Shown one piece after another: positions 34,900-46,540 of a stretch of DNA of 64,000 nucleotides; position 1 is the first letter of the stretch; each line of letters begins with the position of its first letter. The DNA is from Portulaca oleracea (Eukaryota; Streptophyta; Magnoliopsida; Caryophyllales; Portulacaceae). Position numbers and translations under genes: made by a program. The notes beneath the pieces were generated by a model, which did no database searches, had not been told where the DNA came from, and saw nothing but the letters and a program-made list of their open reading frames with translations. Location of the stretch: contig CM055872.1 in assembly GCA_029582165.1 (NCBI GenBank), positions 901,728-965,727 of the forward strand. Reading direction: 5' to 3'.

Positions 34900-37462
34900 T
34901 TAGTTCACTACATCGACAGCATCCTTAGGCTTAGTTGTGCTGAACCAAGATGTGAAGCTCATGCTTCTTGAAACAAGGTATACTATAAACAGTATGTATC
35001 CTGCTGCAAAGGCACATGATATAGAGCCAAACAGTAAACCGCATGCTTCACCAGTAAAGAATTCCAGCATCAAGTATCCATTTATCACCATCACCAAGCC
35101 TGCCACGAGCCATGCTAATGTCTGCCGATCAAACAAGTAAACAAACACCTCTTATTATACCAGCAAACATTGTGTTTTGTTCTTTATCAGTAAGGATTTC
35201 AAATTAGAATCAACTCCATTTACATGGTCAAGAACTAGCAATCACCTAGCAGAAAAGTTATAGCAATTAAGCATATACCTGGGTAAGACGGCCAATTCTG
35301 AAAACACCCATGATCTCCTCCTTGGAAACCAAACAAAGGAGTGGAATGAGAGCAAAGGGTATCTGAACAGACTGCAGTACATTCAGCCATTCATTGAGGA
35401 CATCTAACATCTCATCTGATGTATCGAAGAAAAGAGCGACAATAATTGTTGGGATAATTGCGCAGCTTCTAGTGATCAATGCCCGTATCCATTTCTTCAG
35501 CCTAAGATTCAAAAACCCACCCATGATGAACTGACCAGCGTAAGTGCCAGTTATAGTGCTGCTTTGTCCAGCTGCCAACAGCCCGATAGCCCATATATAC
35601 AGAATCGGTAATAGCCCACCTCCGTATTTTTCTTGAAGATAATGCCCGGCGTTAACAAGGCCTATGTTCTCTGCCTCTGGGGTGCCGTAAAATGACTTTG
35701 CAAAAACAGTAGTAACAAATAGGTTAATGATAAACGACACAACTAGGGCGAGTGTGGACTCAATTGTGTAGTACTTGATAGCTTCTTGAACCCGGCCTCG
35801 CTTTCTATAGTCTACATCTCTCGACTGCACCAGAGCAGAGTGTAAGAACACATTATGAGGCATGATGATGCAACCCACAACCCCAACTGCTTGCTGTATT
35901 GTTTTCGAATTCAGCTTTGGAACCGCCATACCTACAGTAAAAAAGACATTTTCCAATACCAATTACCTATAAAATTCCCAATGTCAAGTATACAAATCAG
36001 TGATTTGAGGTCAAAGGAAAATTTACCAACGAGAAGCTCTACACCATTAGGCTTTGTTTCACCAAACATCCATGCAAATGAAAGAGCCATGGTGGCGATG
36101 AGGACAGCAAAAACCGCTTCTAGCTTCCTCACACCATAGTTTTCAAGGAAGAGAAACAGGAAGCTACAACAGGAACAAAGAATCATCATTTCATTACCAC
36201 TTAACACTCAACAGATCATCAGTAGCTTATTCAATCTCTTAATTGAGCATACTAAGCTAGTAAACCCACTTTGATGAGGTTAGACTCAAGTATTACATTG
36301 CTAATCAATCATTTAATCATAAACCAATCCTGTAGGAAATCACAAATCAGATTCAAATCAAAGTCCTACCATAGGTAATTGAGGAATAAGATATTTAAGC
36401 TAAGCACTAATCATTTCTTTCTTCAAAGGGCAAAAGACATAGGCCCTGTTCTTTCTTCGTTCTTACCCGCTATCCAGCATTAGCCATTCTTATCCAATTT
36501 TACTTGTTTCTACCCAAACTTACGTAAACTTACCTACTTACCAAAAATCTGTCATCTACTTTTATCTATTTCTACCTAAACTTACCAATTGAAACAAGAG
36601 TGCCATGCTTGACAAAATCAATATATAAGCCAATCATGATTTGATCACTACTGTGCCTTTAGATAATCTAGCCATAGAAACTAGAAACTGTCAAATATAG
36701 CACATGAACTATAAGATAATGATTAGACTTCCAATCAAGTTAGCAAGTTGGGCAAGAAAATCAGCATGGGAACAGTAAAAACACAATATAAAATCACAAA
36801 ATGACAAACTGAGTAAAACATAAACAACCCACACACAGATACCGACAGACAACCCAATCAATCAATTAAAAAATAAGACAACCAATTCATGGGGTAAAGA
36901 AGAAGAAGAAGAAGAAGAAAATTGAATACCAATCAAGAGCAGTAATGAGAACCCCAGACCAAAGCGGCAAAACCCCCTGACTAAGAATCTTGATAGCGAT
37001 GGCACTCCCAATCACCTCCTGGATATCCGACCCGATAAGAGCCAACTCAGCCATGGCCCATAGAAGGTAACGGGCCCAGGTGGGGTACTCATCCCTGCAG
37101 AGCTCAGCCAAGTGTCGGCCCGTGGCCACCGCGAGACGGGCCGAGAGGAGCTGGATCAGGAGGCCCATTGCGGTGGCCCACATGAGGAGCCACAGCAAGG
37201 AGTACCCTGCAATTGCACCCGCCTGCAGGTCGCCCTCCAAGTTTCCAGGGTCCAGGAAGGCTATGCTCATCAGAAAACCAGGCCCCGTGAACAGCCACAG
37301 CTTCCGCCACGAGAACGGCGGTGCTCCGTCGTCGTCGCCGTCGCCGTCGTGTATGCCGACCACGTGGACCTTCTCGCTTTCGTCGTACGCCGCTTCCTCC
37401 TCCCCCTCTTCCTCGTACAGGTGGGCCAGCAGCGGCCGGGAAGGGTCGGCTCGGTGGGCCAT
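34900..37462 (-). CDS. NRAMP3: NRAMP metal transporter, NRAMP3/4 type
   Basis: Exons 36930-37462, 36027-36163, 35279-35931 and 34900-35121 give 514 residues, in line with 509-512 for Arabidopsis NRAMP3 and NRAMP4. The metal-binding motifs are intact: D71-PGN in TM1 ([15 protein letters not shown]) and M247-P-H249 in TM6 ([18 protein letters not shown]). The conserved transport signature is seen in [19 protein letters not shown]. About 12 helices are expected. The acidic N-terminus ([12 protein letters not shown], then [12 protein letters not shown]) is most like NRAMP3/4, which export Fe and Mn from the vacuole; the dileucine SRPLL near the N-terminus fits tonoplast sorting. NRAMP2 is the main alternative, so the exact orthologue is inferred. 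An internal GAA-rich tract at 36899-36920 is the start of intron 1. Confidence 0.93.
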
Positions 37463-37848
37463 GATTTCGGGTGAAGATACGAGGGAGGAAGAAGGAGAAG
37501 AAGAACACAGTGGGCAGTTAACAGTGTTGTTGTTGTACTCTTTGTATTTGATTTTGCTAAAGAGAATTCTTTGAGTTACCAGTTACCACTCCAGATAAAT
37601 AGAAGTTTCTTTTTCCCAACTTTATTTAATTGTTTAATTAATCTGGTGAGATTTCTTTTATTAACGTCCCAAATTGTTTATCCTCCCAATTGTTTTAATA
37701 AAATGAAAAAAAATGTCAAGTGATACATAAATAAATAAATAAATAAATAAAATGAATTTTGGCTCCAATTAATCTATAGTTATTGCTAATACTGTTAAAT
37801 TTAATAGTTTATATTTTTTTCTATTTTAGGTACTAGGCTCGTTCTCTT
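37463..37848. other. NRAMP promoter region
   Basis: The first 150 bases upstream hold a likely leader. Further out is AT-rich DNA with an (AAAT)n tract at 37727-37752. No TATA box could be chosen with confidence. Confidence 0.35.
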
Positions 37849-38083
37849 ACTACGGTTAAGAAATCATGCATTCACAAAGATATCGCAGCTACACAACTCA
37901 ACACACTTTACCACAAATCATTACTTTTCTCTCTCCTCACCTTTCTCTCTCCTCACTTTTCTCTTCTACTTTTTACCTTTTTTCTCCTCATCTACCCCAC
38001 ACCCCACATACCAATAACCTACCACAATTCCACCACATCTCACCACACCATACCGCAAAATACCACAGAAAATAACAGGGTCT
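37849..38083 (-). mobile_element. MITE of the GTTCTTTT family, reverse copy
   Basis: It runs from GGCTCGTTCTCTTACTACGG to AAAATAACAGGGTC and contains the family body in reverse (CTACCCCACACCCCACATACC, CCACAATTCCACCACATC). It is the same family as 55082-55326. Confidence 0.6.
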
Positions 38084-38793
38084 AAATTTAGGATTTTGAT
38101 GGCCAAAAAGTAAAAATAGAAAAATATGTTTAGTGACATTAAATAGGTTAAAAAGTTTATTACAATATCGTCCAAAAAGTCGGTTTGAATTATTTTCAAT
38201 CACTCGCTTATAAATACAGATTAATTGAAGCCAAAATCCCGAAATAAAAACGGTTAAAAGTTTAAATAAATTAATTTATTAGGAGTAAAGTGGGAAAAAA
38301 TCAAAATTATAAAATGACAAATAAAAAATCAAAATATTAATTATTATGAAAAGTATTTGGAATAAAGGCACTAGTTACTTTGTAAATAATGGTTGATTAA
38401 TTCAAAGTTTGCACTGTAGGGAATCTCGTTGTTCAAGGTACGTATGATTCTATGTGGCAAATAAAGGCATGCCACTTGCTGAAATTTGTCAAAATTCCAT
38501 GTCATATATGGAACCATATAAGATTAAGTTTGATAATGTATTCTTGGGCTTATTTTGAATAAGATTATAATTAGTTCATTTAGTTTTTTAATTTATTTTG
38601 AAAAATTTTATAAGATTTTTGATATGATTTATTCTAAATTTATTTGTTGAATTTATTTATCTAAACTTATTCTCAACTCCAAAATAAGTTGAATAGAACA
38701 AACTTTTTGTTTAATTAATAAAATGCTTGTAATTTATATTATTGCGTGTCAATGACTTAAATTTGATGGTGCTTTCGCATAACTGGGAAGAGT
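38084..38793. other. AT-rich gap, nothing recognised
   Basis: Strongly AT-rich. A stretch of TTTATTTTGAA/AACTTATTC words at about 38540-38700 resembles the interior of decayed MITEs, but no ends were found. Confidence 0.35.
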
Positions 38794-38987
38794 TGTGAGG
38801 TCATTTCAACCAAAAGCTTAAACTAATGGTTGAAGCCCCAAGTATGGTTTTATATCCTAACACGTCCCTCACGCAAATGCCCTTTAGACTTGAAGCGTGG
38901 ATGCTGCAAATGTCATTTTCACCTTGCGCAAATGAATATGGTGGGTGTTGAGATTCGAACCTGAGACTAAGGTTTTATACTCTAACA
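38794..38987 (-). mobile_element. Deleted SMART/TRIM element
   Basis: The 38794-38862 segment is the full LTR in reverse (TGTGAGGTCATTTC... to ...CCTAACA). It is followed by the family interior with the polypurine tract complement and the ATTCGAACCTGAGAC phrase. The other LTR is reduced to its last 16 bases (GTTTTATACTCTAACA, 38972-38987), and the primer-binding site is lost. Confidence 0.65.
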
Positions 38988-39196
38988 GTTACTCCCACTG
39001 TTTCATATTAATTATCATATTTGAATATCGTGCAGACAAATTTTAAAAATTTTGACCATAAATTTATCAATATATACAATGAGTTGCTATACCAAACTAT
39101 CACTATTAGATTCGAAACGAAAAACATTATTATAATATTGCAATTATTAATAATATATTATGTAGAGAATTATCAGTCAAAGATATTGAAGATCAT

Positions 39197-39428
39197 GAAG
39201 AAGTGATTAGTGCGCTAAAGGCTTTATCGACCATGAAGAAGTGATTGGTTTTATTTGGCTGACTTCGTTGCTGTTGTTTTTTTTCTTGTTTATTTTTTTT
39301 GCTGTTTCTTCTTGTTGTTGCGGTTCTTTCTGCTGTCGGTTTGTTTCTGCCGTTTTTCGCGGACTTCTTGTAGTTGTTGCATCTTTGATACTTCTAGCCT
39401 TTTTTGGCTTCAAACTATCGAAAAAAAA
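39197..39428 (+). mobile_element. Poly-A-tailed retroposon inside the Stowaway
   Basis: A 232-bp T-rich segment ends in CTATCG plus an A run, and is flanked by the 16-bp direct repeat AGATATTGAAGATCAT (39181-39196 and 39429-39444). A tail plus long target duplication is the mark of L1-type target-primed insertion. It is either a 5'-truncated LINE or a SINE; no open frame supports either. Confidence 0.65.
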
Positions 39429-39467
39429 AGATATTGAAGATCATAAGAATCAAAATTATGACAATTA

Positions 39468-39597
39468 GGCCCCGTTATTTTGTGCGTTAACGCAACTAAC
39501 CGCAACGCAAAATATCGCAAATTATCATAATCTTTTTACTATTTCTACTGCAACTTATCGTAACTAAACGCAACACAACGCACTAAAGAACGGGGCC
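39468..39597. mobile_element. PIF/Harbinger-type MITE, TSD TTA
   Basis: Ends GGCCCCGTTATTTTGTGCG and (opposite strand) GGCCCCGTTCTTTAGTGCG are inverted, with TTA on both sides (39465-39467 and 39598-39600). The 3-bp TWA duplication is typical of PIF/Harbinger. At 130 bp, it repeats CGCAAC words. A second copy lies at 44351-44527. Confidence 0.8.
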
Positions 39598-39617
39598 TTA
39601 ATATGGGACGAAGAGAC

Positions 39618-40691
39618 TAATATATTACTATGTGTTAATATCTGGTAAAGTTGAGACGAGGGTACCCAATTACCCAAAATCGCTCAACGTCGCCTTCACA
39701 TGTCATACGCACGCACTGCAGTCACGTTTCGCATTCCGCTCTCACCATTTCACAAGCTTCTCCCACTTCTCCACACTTCCCGTTTACACTTGCTACTTTT
39801 TCACCTTTGGAGTTTTTGGACACATTCACTCTTTTGGTATCCCTATGATGTACTAGTAATATTACTCCACTATACACCCTTGTTACCATTTTAACTTCTA
39901 CCAAGAGCAAATGCAATGGTGTTTTCAAATTTTGGAATGTAGGTAGGGGTCCAACCTTTCCACATCACCCATCATTCCTATTTTTTCAGAATTTCATTCA
40001 ATTTATTCTATAATAATAGGAACTTATTCCTACTTTTTTACCTAAAAATATAAATTTTCCTTTATATTTCTTTTCTTAAGGTATAAAACAACACCATTTA
40101 AGTTGAGTAAAAGAAACAAAAAAAAAAAAGAGAGAGAGAGAAACTGTAACAACGCTGCAGTATTTTTGAATTGAAGCGCCTCCAATTTCGTTCTCTATTG
40201 TGCAAAAACTTCAGAATGATGCACATGTTCCAAGAGGAAAACAAAGGCGCTGCACATAGCCTAACAATTTCTTTTAAAGATTCCCACTTTTTAATACTAT
40301 TATATTACATTATATTATATCATATACATTGTACACTCCTTTATCTTTACATTTTTGCTAACCTTTTCTTTTTTCATTCTCTCTTTTCTTTTTTTATATA
40401 TGCGAGTTTTTTTATCTCATGCTTGCCTTATACTTTTCTCGAGGAAAAGTTTATTACAAATTTTCTTTTCTTAGATTTTAATTTGCTCATAAGAGGATGA
40501 CAATGAGTTCGAGTCGGGTCAGGATTTGAAAACTTTCTATCAAGGTTGTTAAAATCGGTATCTTAACTCGAATTTATGAGGTAGTTAGGATCAGAATTAA
40601 CTCATGTAGGATTATGAATAGTGTGTAAATAATAAAATCGTACCGAAAAAAATAAATTAATAATTAATTGTAGACCTACTTTTTAGACTAA
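39618..40691. other. Gap, no gene recognised
   Basis: Open frames overlapping 39632-39928 in three phases on one strand look like chance readings of C/T-rich DNA. 40100-40145 is A/GA-rich. Nothing else identified. Confidence 0.35.
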
Positions 40692-41101
40692 GGTCCTGTT
40701 CGGCAAAATTAGTGTTTTAGGTAGCGGATAGAGGTTTATGTAGCGGATAACGGTTTCAGCAGCAGATAGCGGTTTAAGTAGCGGATAGCGGATGACTGTT
40801 CAAATGAAAATTATGTTCGGTAAATTTTGCGGTTGAATTAACAGATTAATGTGAATTGACATAAAAGATATGAATAATTTTGAAAGATAAAATTTTCAAA
40901 GGGTATTTTTTGACCGAAAAATATGAAACGCTATACCCCAAACGCTAAACGTTAACTTTAATAGCGTTTCACAAAACGCTCCTTAAAAAGCTAAACGCTC
41001 CTCAAAACGCTAGCTTACCGAACAATAATATTTACGCAATTAGAGTTTTGACTTGGTCAAAACACTAAACGTTACCCCAAACGCTACTGCCGAACACAAC
41101 C
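40692..41101. mobile_element. PIF/Harbinger-type MITE, TSD TAA
   Basis: Ends GGTCCTGTTCGGCA and (opposite strand) GGTTGTGTTCGGCA, flanked by TAA (40689-40691 and 41102-41104). The left half repeats AGCGGATAGCGG words and the right half repeats AACGCTAAACG words. 410 bp, non-coding. Confidence 0.75.
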
Positions 41102-41774
41102 TAAATTTTCATTTGATCTAATTTGACGCCAGTGTTATCCCTTCCTGGCTTCCTTACCTTTTAACTTCTGACCTTGCATTTGTTTATAGGAGCCACTGAT
41201 TACTTTGAAAATTTTGTATTATGTGGATTAAATTTGGATAATGATCGTTGCATGTCACATTACTTTGTTATATTGGTATTTATGTGATTTAAGAAGTTGA
41301 TTGATTCCTTGCCTAATCATTCTAGAGCCGTGACTCTCTTAATATCTTCAACAAACCAAGTAATTAAGGGATATAAGTCAACCATAAAAGAAATATTGAT
41401 GTCTTATTACTTCAAAGGCATATTGCATGCCATAGCAGCCTCACATTCATTTTCCTACGCATATAAATATGTATCTGAAAATGACAAAGAAGACAAAATA
41501 ATTAAGCACCATATTTAATAGGCTATGATCCTTAACTTGTCATCCAAGGGAGTGTTTTTATATTTACAAGCTAATAAAAAAAAGAAGAAATTGGCAACAT
41601 CAACAAAATTTCTAATGTGAATCGGACATAATGAGATTTGATCAGGCATATAAAAAATACACTATATCTGAATCCCTAGCAAATATGGAGTATAATTTTA
41701 ATTTTCTAAAACATATTAAACTTTTTTGAATAGATTCGGATTCCGAGGTTGATCGAGTTTCGAAATTACTCATG

Positions 41775-43165
41775 CTATGTATTGAACAACTTTCTGACTT
41801 TGCCGATATATCTTCTACATACTGGGCATTTTCTGTTTTCCTCATAAAATATCCTGCAAAAAAGATAATTCTGAGTGTTAAATTATAAAATTATGTTTGA
41901 GCTTTTTAATTTTGGTTAAACCAATTTTTGCACATAACATCAAGGCTTTTAAGAAGGAGGAGTCTCAAGTTCTAATTAATCGATCGCCTCAATCATATGC
42001 TTAAGTTTTTTTTATTCACATATATAGTTTGGAGAGATCGAAATATAAGAAAATGATCTGACCTGAGAGCGCATTCATGGCAAGTAGCACAGTGACCACA
42101 AGGCACAATAAAGCAGTTCCGGGGTTGATCAAAGCAAATGACACAAATTTTGGCATCGTATAAGTCCTCCCAACACTGGAAGGTAATATCCTCACTGCTG
42201 TTACTGTTGCTGCTGCTGCTACTACTGCTACCACTGCTAGAACTTCCAGATTCGAGATCATTTTGTTGGTTATACGTCCCGTAGTTAAGTGTAGCTGTTT
42301 TGGTGTCATAGTTAGAAGACCCCATCAAAGGGTTTGTTTCACTCCCTTCACTTCCTACCTCGTTTATTCTCCATTCTCCTAGGCACTTTAGGACTAAACA
42401 GCTTATCAACACCAACAATGCTGCATCCCAAAATTAATTATTCAACATGTCAAATAACACATATGATTAAGAACTTGGGAGAGGGGATTGTTTGAGCTCA
42501 ACAATTTGAATAGAAATTTTTGTTTTGACTTTATGGTTTGGAAGAATAATGAAGATTATATCATTTTAATTAAAAGATGAGAACAAAAATGATTTTTATT
42601 TTGATACTATACCTTCAGTGGTAATTATTACATTAAAAATCGATAACAACTTCTATGTATAGTATCAATGTATAAAAGTGTGAAATCATCTCAACCAAAG
42701 CTTATGATTGAAACCTAAGGAATGGTTTTATACTCTAACACGCCCTCTCACACGAATGTCTTTTGGGCTTGAAGCGTGGATGCAGCAAAGACCCTCTAAC
42801 CTTGCGCATTTGAATATGGGGGTGTTTGATTCGAACCTAAGACCTCTTGTTTATTGGTCTGGCTCTGATATCATGTGAAATCATCTCAACCAAAAGATTA
42901 AGCTTATGATTGAAGCCCCATGAATAATTTTATACTCTAACAAAAAATAATGATTAACAATAGTTAAAAGCATATAAAATGTTACTTAATCAACTATTCT
43001 TCCAGAGTGATGACGAATATAGATTTAAGTCATTTAACTGCACTGGATTGAGGCATAGGTAAACATGGGCAACAAATTAGATATTTTCGATTGTTTACCT
43101 AAAAGTGCAAAATAAGCAGCAAGGCGGCCCAGGAAAGCATAGACAATGCAACCACTACATGCCAT
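41775..43165 (-). CDS. Small membrane RING-finger protein, likely E3 ligase
   Basis: Coding exons 43099-43165, 42063-42420 and 41775-41853 give 167 residues. A hydrophobic N-terminus (about 7-37: YAFLGRLAAYFALLALLVL, then ISCLVL) should form one or two membrane segments. A Ser-rich linker (80-98) follows. The C3HC4 RING has zinc ligands C115, C118, C130, H132, C136, C139, C151 and C154 (CVICF, VPCGHCATCHEC, CPVCRR). The PRNCFIVPCGHC pattern resembles membrane RING ligases of the APD/MAPL kind. The RING is split: its last Cys pair lies in exon 3, joined by codon AG|G, so an unspliced reading loses it. The ATG stands four bases after an acceptor, so untranslated exons lie upstream; a CT-rich leader ending CATCAG|GTCAG at 46415 is a good candidate first exon. 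The leader intron would hold several MITEs. Confidence 0.83.
42679..42942 (-). mobile_element. Complete SMART/TRIM mini LTR-retrotransposon
   Basis: Read on the minus strand: LTR 42942-42874 (TGTTAGAGTATAAAA... to ...TTTCACA), then TGATATCAGAGCCAGACC, the primer-binding site for initiator Met-tRNA with one change, then a 110-base interior, a purine tract (GTGTGAGAGGGCG) and the second LTR 42740-42679. The LTRs are 69 and 62 bp and the whole is 264 bp, with no coding sequence. It lies in RING-gene intron 1 (between 42421 and 43098). Confidence 0.8.
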
Positions 43166-43214
43166 TATCCTGTTCATGCAAAAGTACAGCTAAGTTAAAT
43201 AAAACTTCAATCTA

Positions 43215-43255
43215 TAATAATAATAATAATAATGATAATAATAATGATAATAATT
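43215..43255. repeat. (AAT)n microsatellite
   Basis: Imperfect AAT/ATA units with GATAAT interruptions. Confidence 0.8.
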
Positions 43256-44350
43256 TCAGGAAGCCAAGTAAGGACTATACTCATGTCATGATCATCTATT
43301 TTTTATTCCACACATTTATGGAATTTCGACAAAAATAGAGAACACTTGACCTTAATCACCTAATTCGCTTCATTATTGAAGTTAACGCTTCACTATTAAC
43401 AGAAAAGTAATTAATGGCCTATATTCATTATTCACCAAGCAATTAATAGCGTGACTCCACCTAATTATGAATCGAAGTTAGTCGAGCTTTGCCAAAATTA
43501 ACAACATTCTCCATCATCTAAACTAAGCATTGAATACAACAACCTCTCAAATGACACGTTTGAACGCAGTTTGGGGATTCTAAATTAAGTAGACAGTCTT
43601 ACCCCAATGAACAAAAGTTTATGGAGAGATTGATTCCGACGGATCCGTAGCAAAAACAGAGGAGATGCTTACTAAAGTAACAAACTACGTACCAGAGTGT
43701 TGCGAGTGATTTCAAATAAGATGACAAGTACCTGCACAAAATGAAGATGTATCATATTAGGTATATATATATATATACATGTAAACAGTAGACTGTTGAT
43801 GAAGATGTATCATATTAGGTGATAATTTTATATTGGCTAAAACTTTAGCAATCCAACCTTCATCACATCACATTAATTTATATATAATATGGTAATATGA
43901 TATAAACGACAGATTCAAAAATTACTATTGAGCTACGTGCAAATCCTGCATGATAAAACCTGAGTTTGATTTGAAATTTAATGAGAAATATATCATTAGG
44001 ACATTTCAAATTTTTTGACAGAGAACGTAACAACAAACTAAACATCACCAAGTTAAGGGTTCTACGTGCCAATATGATAAGATTATAGGTTCTCTTAATG
44101 CTAAATTTTACAATTCTACATAATGAAACTTTGGCCTACGAATCAAAGATCAGATTCGGGGTTAGGGTTATAATTCTACATAATGAAACTCTCTGACTTG
44201 TATGTTTCGAAAACAGACTCTACTAAAATTGAAGTAAAGTGGATAAATAAAAGATGAATTTGTATAAATTTCACAAAAAAACTATTGTGTCTTGCATTAT
44301 AAAAATAAAAAGTTACAAGTTGTATAGTTATTGATTATTCAAGTTTACAT

Positions 44351-44527
44351 GGCCTCGTTCTTTTGTGCGTTAACGCACCCAAACGCAACGCAAAATCAAT
44401 AAAACCTAACGCACGGCAAACACTTTACTATTTACCTCTATTCACCTTTTTATTAATTCCTACTGCAACCCAAACGCAACTTATCCAAACGCAACGCAAC
44501 ACAAACGCAACGCACAAAAGAACGGGG
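44351..44527. mobile_element. PIF/Harbinger-type MITE, second copy
   Basis: GGCCTCGTTCTTTTGTGCG at the left and CGCACAAAAGAACGGGG at the right are inverted copies matching the element at 39468-39597. The interior has AACGCAAC repeats. The right end lacks the last CC, so the duplication is not readable. Confidence 0.7.
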
Positions 44528-44737
44528 AGAAAATAAAAGATTGGCTAACCTTGTTAATACTTCGCTAGCATGCATAAAGTGAGGGGGAAAAATGGGAGTT
44601 TTGTGAGGGTCAAAACGCCAACAAAATTCAAAATCCTAAATAAAGCAAGAGAAGACTCTATTTATAGTGGTACATGGAAAAGAGAATATTAGGAGAATAA
44701 AATAAAATAATCAGAGATGTTATTCGGTTAAGAAAAG

Positions 44738-45101
44738 GGAAAATTGGAATCTAATAAACCAAACTTTATATCCATTTTGATCTAACAAACCAAACTTAAC
44801 TTTTTGTTAATGGCAAACTGTACTTAACATAATATTTTTCTTAGTGAAATTCCACCAATTTTCGGTTACCGGAAAAATGACATGAAAGTTTTTTTGCTGA
44901 TTGAAATGAACCTAATTAAAATGAACAATGTGTTGGAAGAAAGGCTCGAGCAACTATTGTCATTTTTTCGGTAATCGAAAATTGGTGGAGGTTCACTAAG
45001 AAAAATATTATGTTAAGTACAGTTTGCCATTAACAAAAAGTTAAGTTTGATTTGTCAGATCAAATGGACATAAAATTTGGTTTATTAGATTTCAACTTTC
45101 C
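44738..45101. repeat. Long inverted repeat (foldback), arms of 145 bp
   Basis: The arms at 44738-44882 and 44958-45101 are reverse complements at most positions (for example GGCAAACTGTACTTAACATA against TATGTTAAGTACAGTTTGCC), separated by 75 bases. Such a transcript would fold into one long hairpin. It lies in the probable leader intron of the RING gene. It may be a foldback MITE or an inverted duplication. Confidence 0.8.
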
Positions 45102-45785
45102 ATTAAAATTTACCTAATAATTTGTCATAGTTGCTCAAGTGTGTAGCTAATCCCATGTAAGATATTACTAGTAAACTGAAACTTGGGCCAATGGCAGGCC
45201 CAACAAATAAGGATAGTGAAATGATATGAAAGTGAGGACTTACGTCAAATTCAGTGGGACGGCCCAACATGAAAAGAATTGGTATTTTGCAGTTGGGCTT
45301 CTGCGTCTTTCTCAGGGTCTCTTCCCACGATGGATGAACGGGCCTTGTCGGTACGGTCGGAATAAACGTCTGAAAATGTCAATTCTGAAACAGGTAAGGA
45401 TAAATACCCTAAATCTTATCTACTTAATTATGCCATGTACGGATGTACCAAAAGCTTCAAAACTGGACCAAGTATAGTCACTCCAATGCGTGCGTACAAT
45501 GTCAAGCTGTTACATGCCTAAACAATATGGCCCATAAAATACTTGGTTACGAAATCTTAATTTGAAACTTAGTTTGACTTACTGATAGTCATATCTTAGT
45601 TTGACTTACTGATAGTTATATGATGCTCAATTGCTCATGCAATGTTAGAAAGCGCGTGCAAACTTTATAGACAAAAATCTGTGTACTGAAACCATGGTCT
45701 CAAATAATGGAACCCCCAAAAAAAAATAATAAAAAACACTTGGACATACATTCAACAGTCAAATTTAATCTTTTTACTTGAAAGT

Positions 45786-46000
45786 TATTTCTTTCCTTCT
45801 ATATTAATTGACATTTGATTAAATTTTATCCATTAATTATTCACAGATTATCATAAGTTACAATATGAAATTACCTCCATTATAATTCTTAGTAAAATAT
45901 CTTTTAAATGATGGTAATTTCATATTATAACTCATTGTAATTTGTGAGTAATTCACAGTTAAAATTTATTCAAAGTATCAATTAATACGGAACAGAGAAA
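45786..46000. mobile_element. Degenerate Stowaway-like foldback element
   Basis: CTTCTATATTAATTGACA at the left is mirrored by GTATCAATTAATACGGAAC at the right, and the inner arms (AAGTTACAATATGAAATTACC and GGTAATTTCATATTATAACT) also pair. The whole 210 bp is nearly one palindrome. Confidence 0.6.
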
Positions 46001-46375
46001 GCACTACTACTAAATAGTCAATGTGATTCTATAATGGGAAACGTATCATTCATTCATTCGTTCATTCTCATCATCAAGGTCGAAAAGCTAAGCTTTGCGT
46101 GTTGCCCAACCAATCAAAATCTAATGGTTAGCCAATTCTGTTTTCATAAGATACCATTCTTCTCCATCTCACTACTAAGCAGAACTACTCTCTGTCTAAG
46201 TGGAAAGACACACAATACAATACCAGTAATTGAAAAGTATATATGTCTATATGAATGTCAATTACATACAGCTGAAAATCGCAATAGAACTCCAACTAAT
46301 TACAAAATTAGAACTACAGTAACAAGCTTGAAAATTAAACATACCCCAAAATAAAATTTAGAAAAGAAACAGGAC

Positions 46376-46406
46376 AAAGAAAGAAAGAAAGAAAGAAAGA
46401 AAGAAG
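46376..46406. repeat. (GAAA)n microsatellite
   Basis: About seven AAGA units just inside the candidate leader intron of the RING gene. Confidence 0.85.
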
Positions 46407-46540
46407 AAACTGACCTGATGAAAGTAAGATTAGTTGAATGAAACCCAGAAGATGATGAATTGGGTTGAATTGAGGGATGCCCACTTCTTATTCTAGTCTA
46501 ACTTGAGGCAGAGAAAGAAAGAGAGATGGAGAAGACTGGT

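Larger units (their letters stand above)
38992..39617. mobile_element. Stowaway MITE broken by two later insertions
   Basis: CTCCCACTGTTTCATATTAA at the left and, in reverse, GTCTCTTCGTCCCATATTAA at the right, with TA on both sides (38990 and 39618). Its interior matches the intact copy at 19973-20229 once two inserts (39197-39428 and 39468-39597) are removed. Confidence 0.75.

Noticed and set aside
36448..36605. Possible MITE (GGCCCTGTTCTTTCTTCG) in NRAMP intron 1
   Set aside because: The left end is suggestive, but no matching right terminal repeat or target duplication could be found.
37080..37574. Plus-strand frames opposite NRAMP exon 1
   Set aside because: Shadows of a GC-rich coding exon; the minus strand has clear NRAMP motifs.
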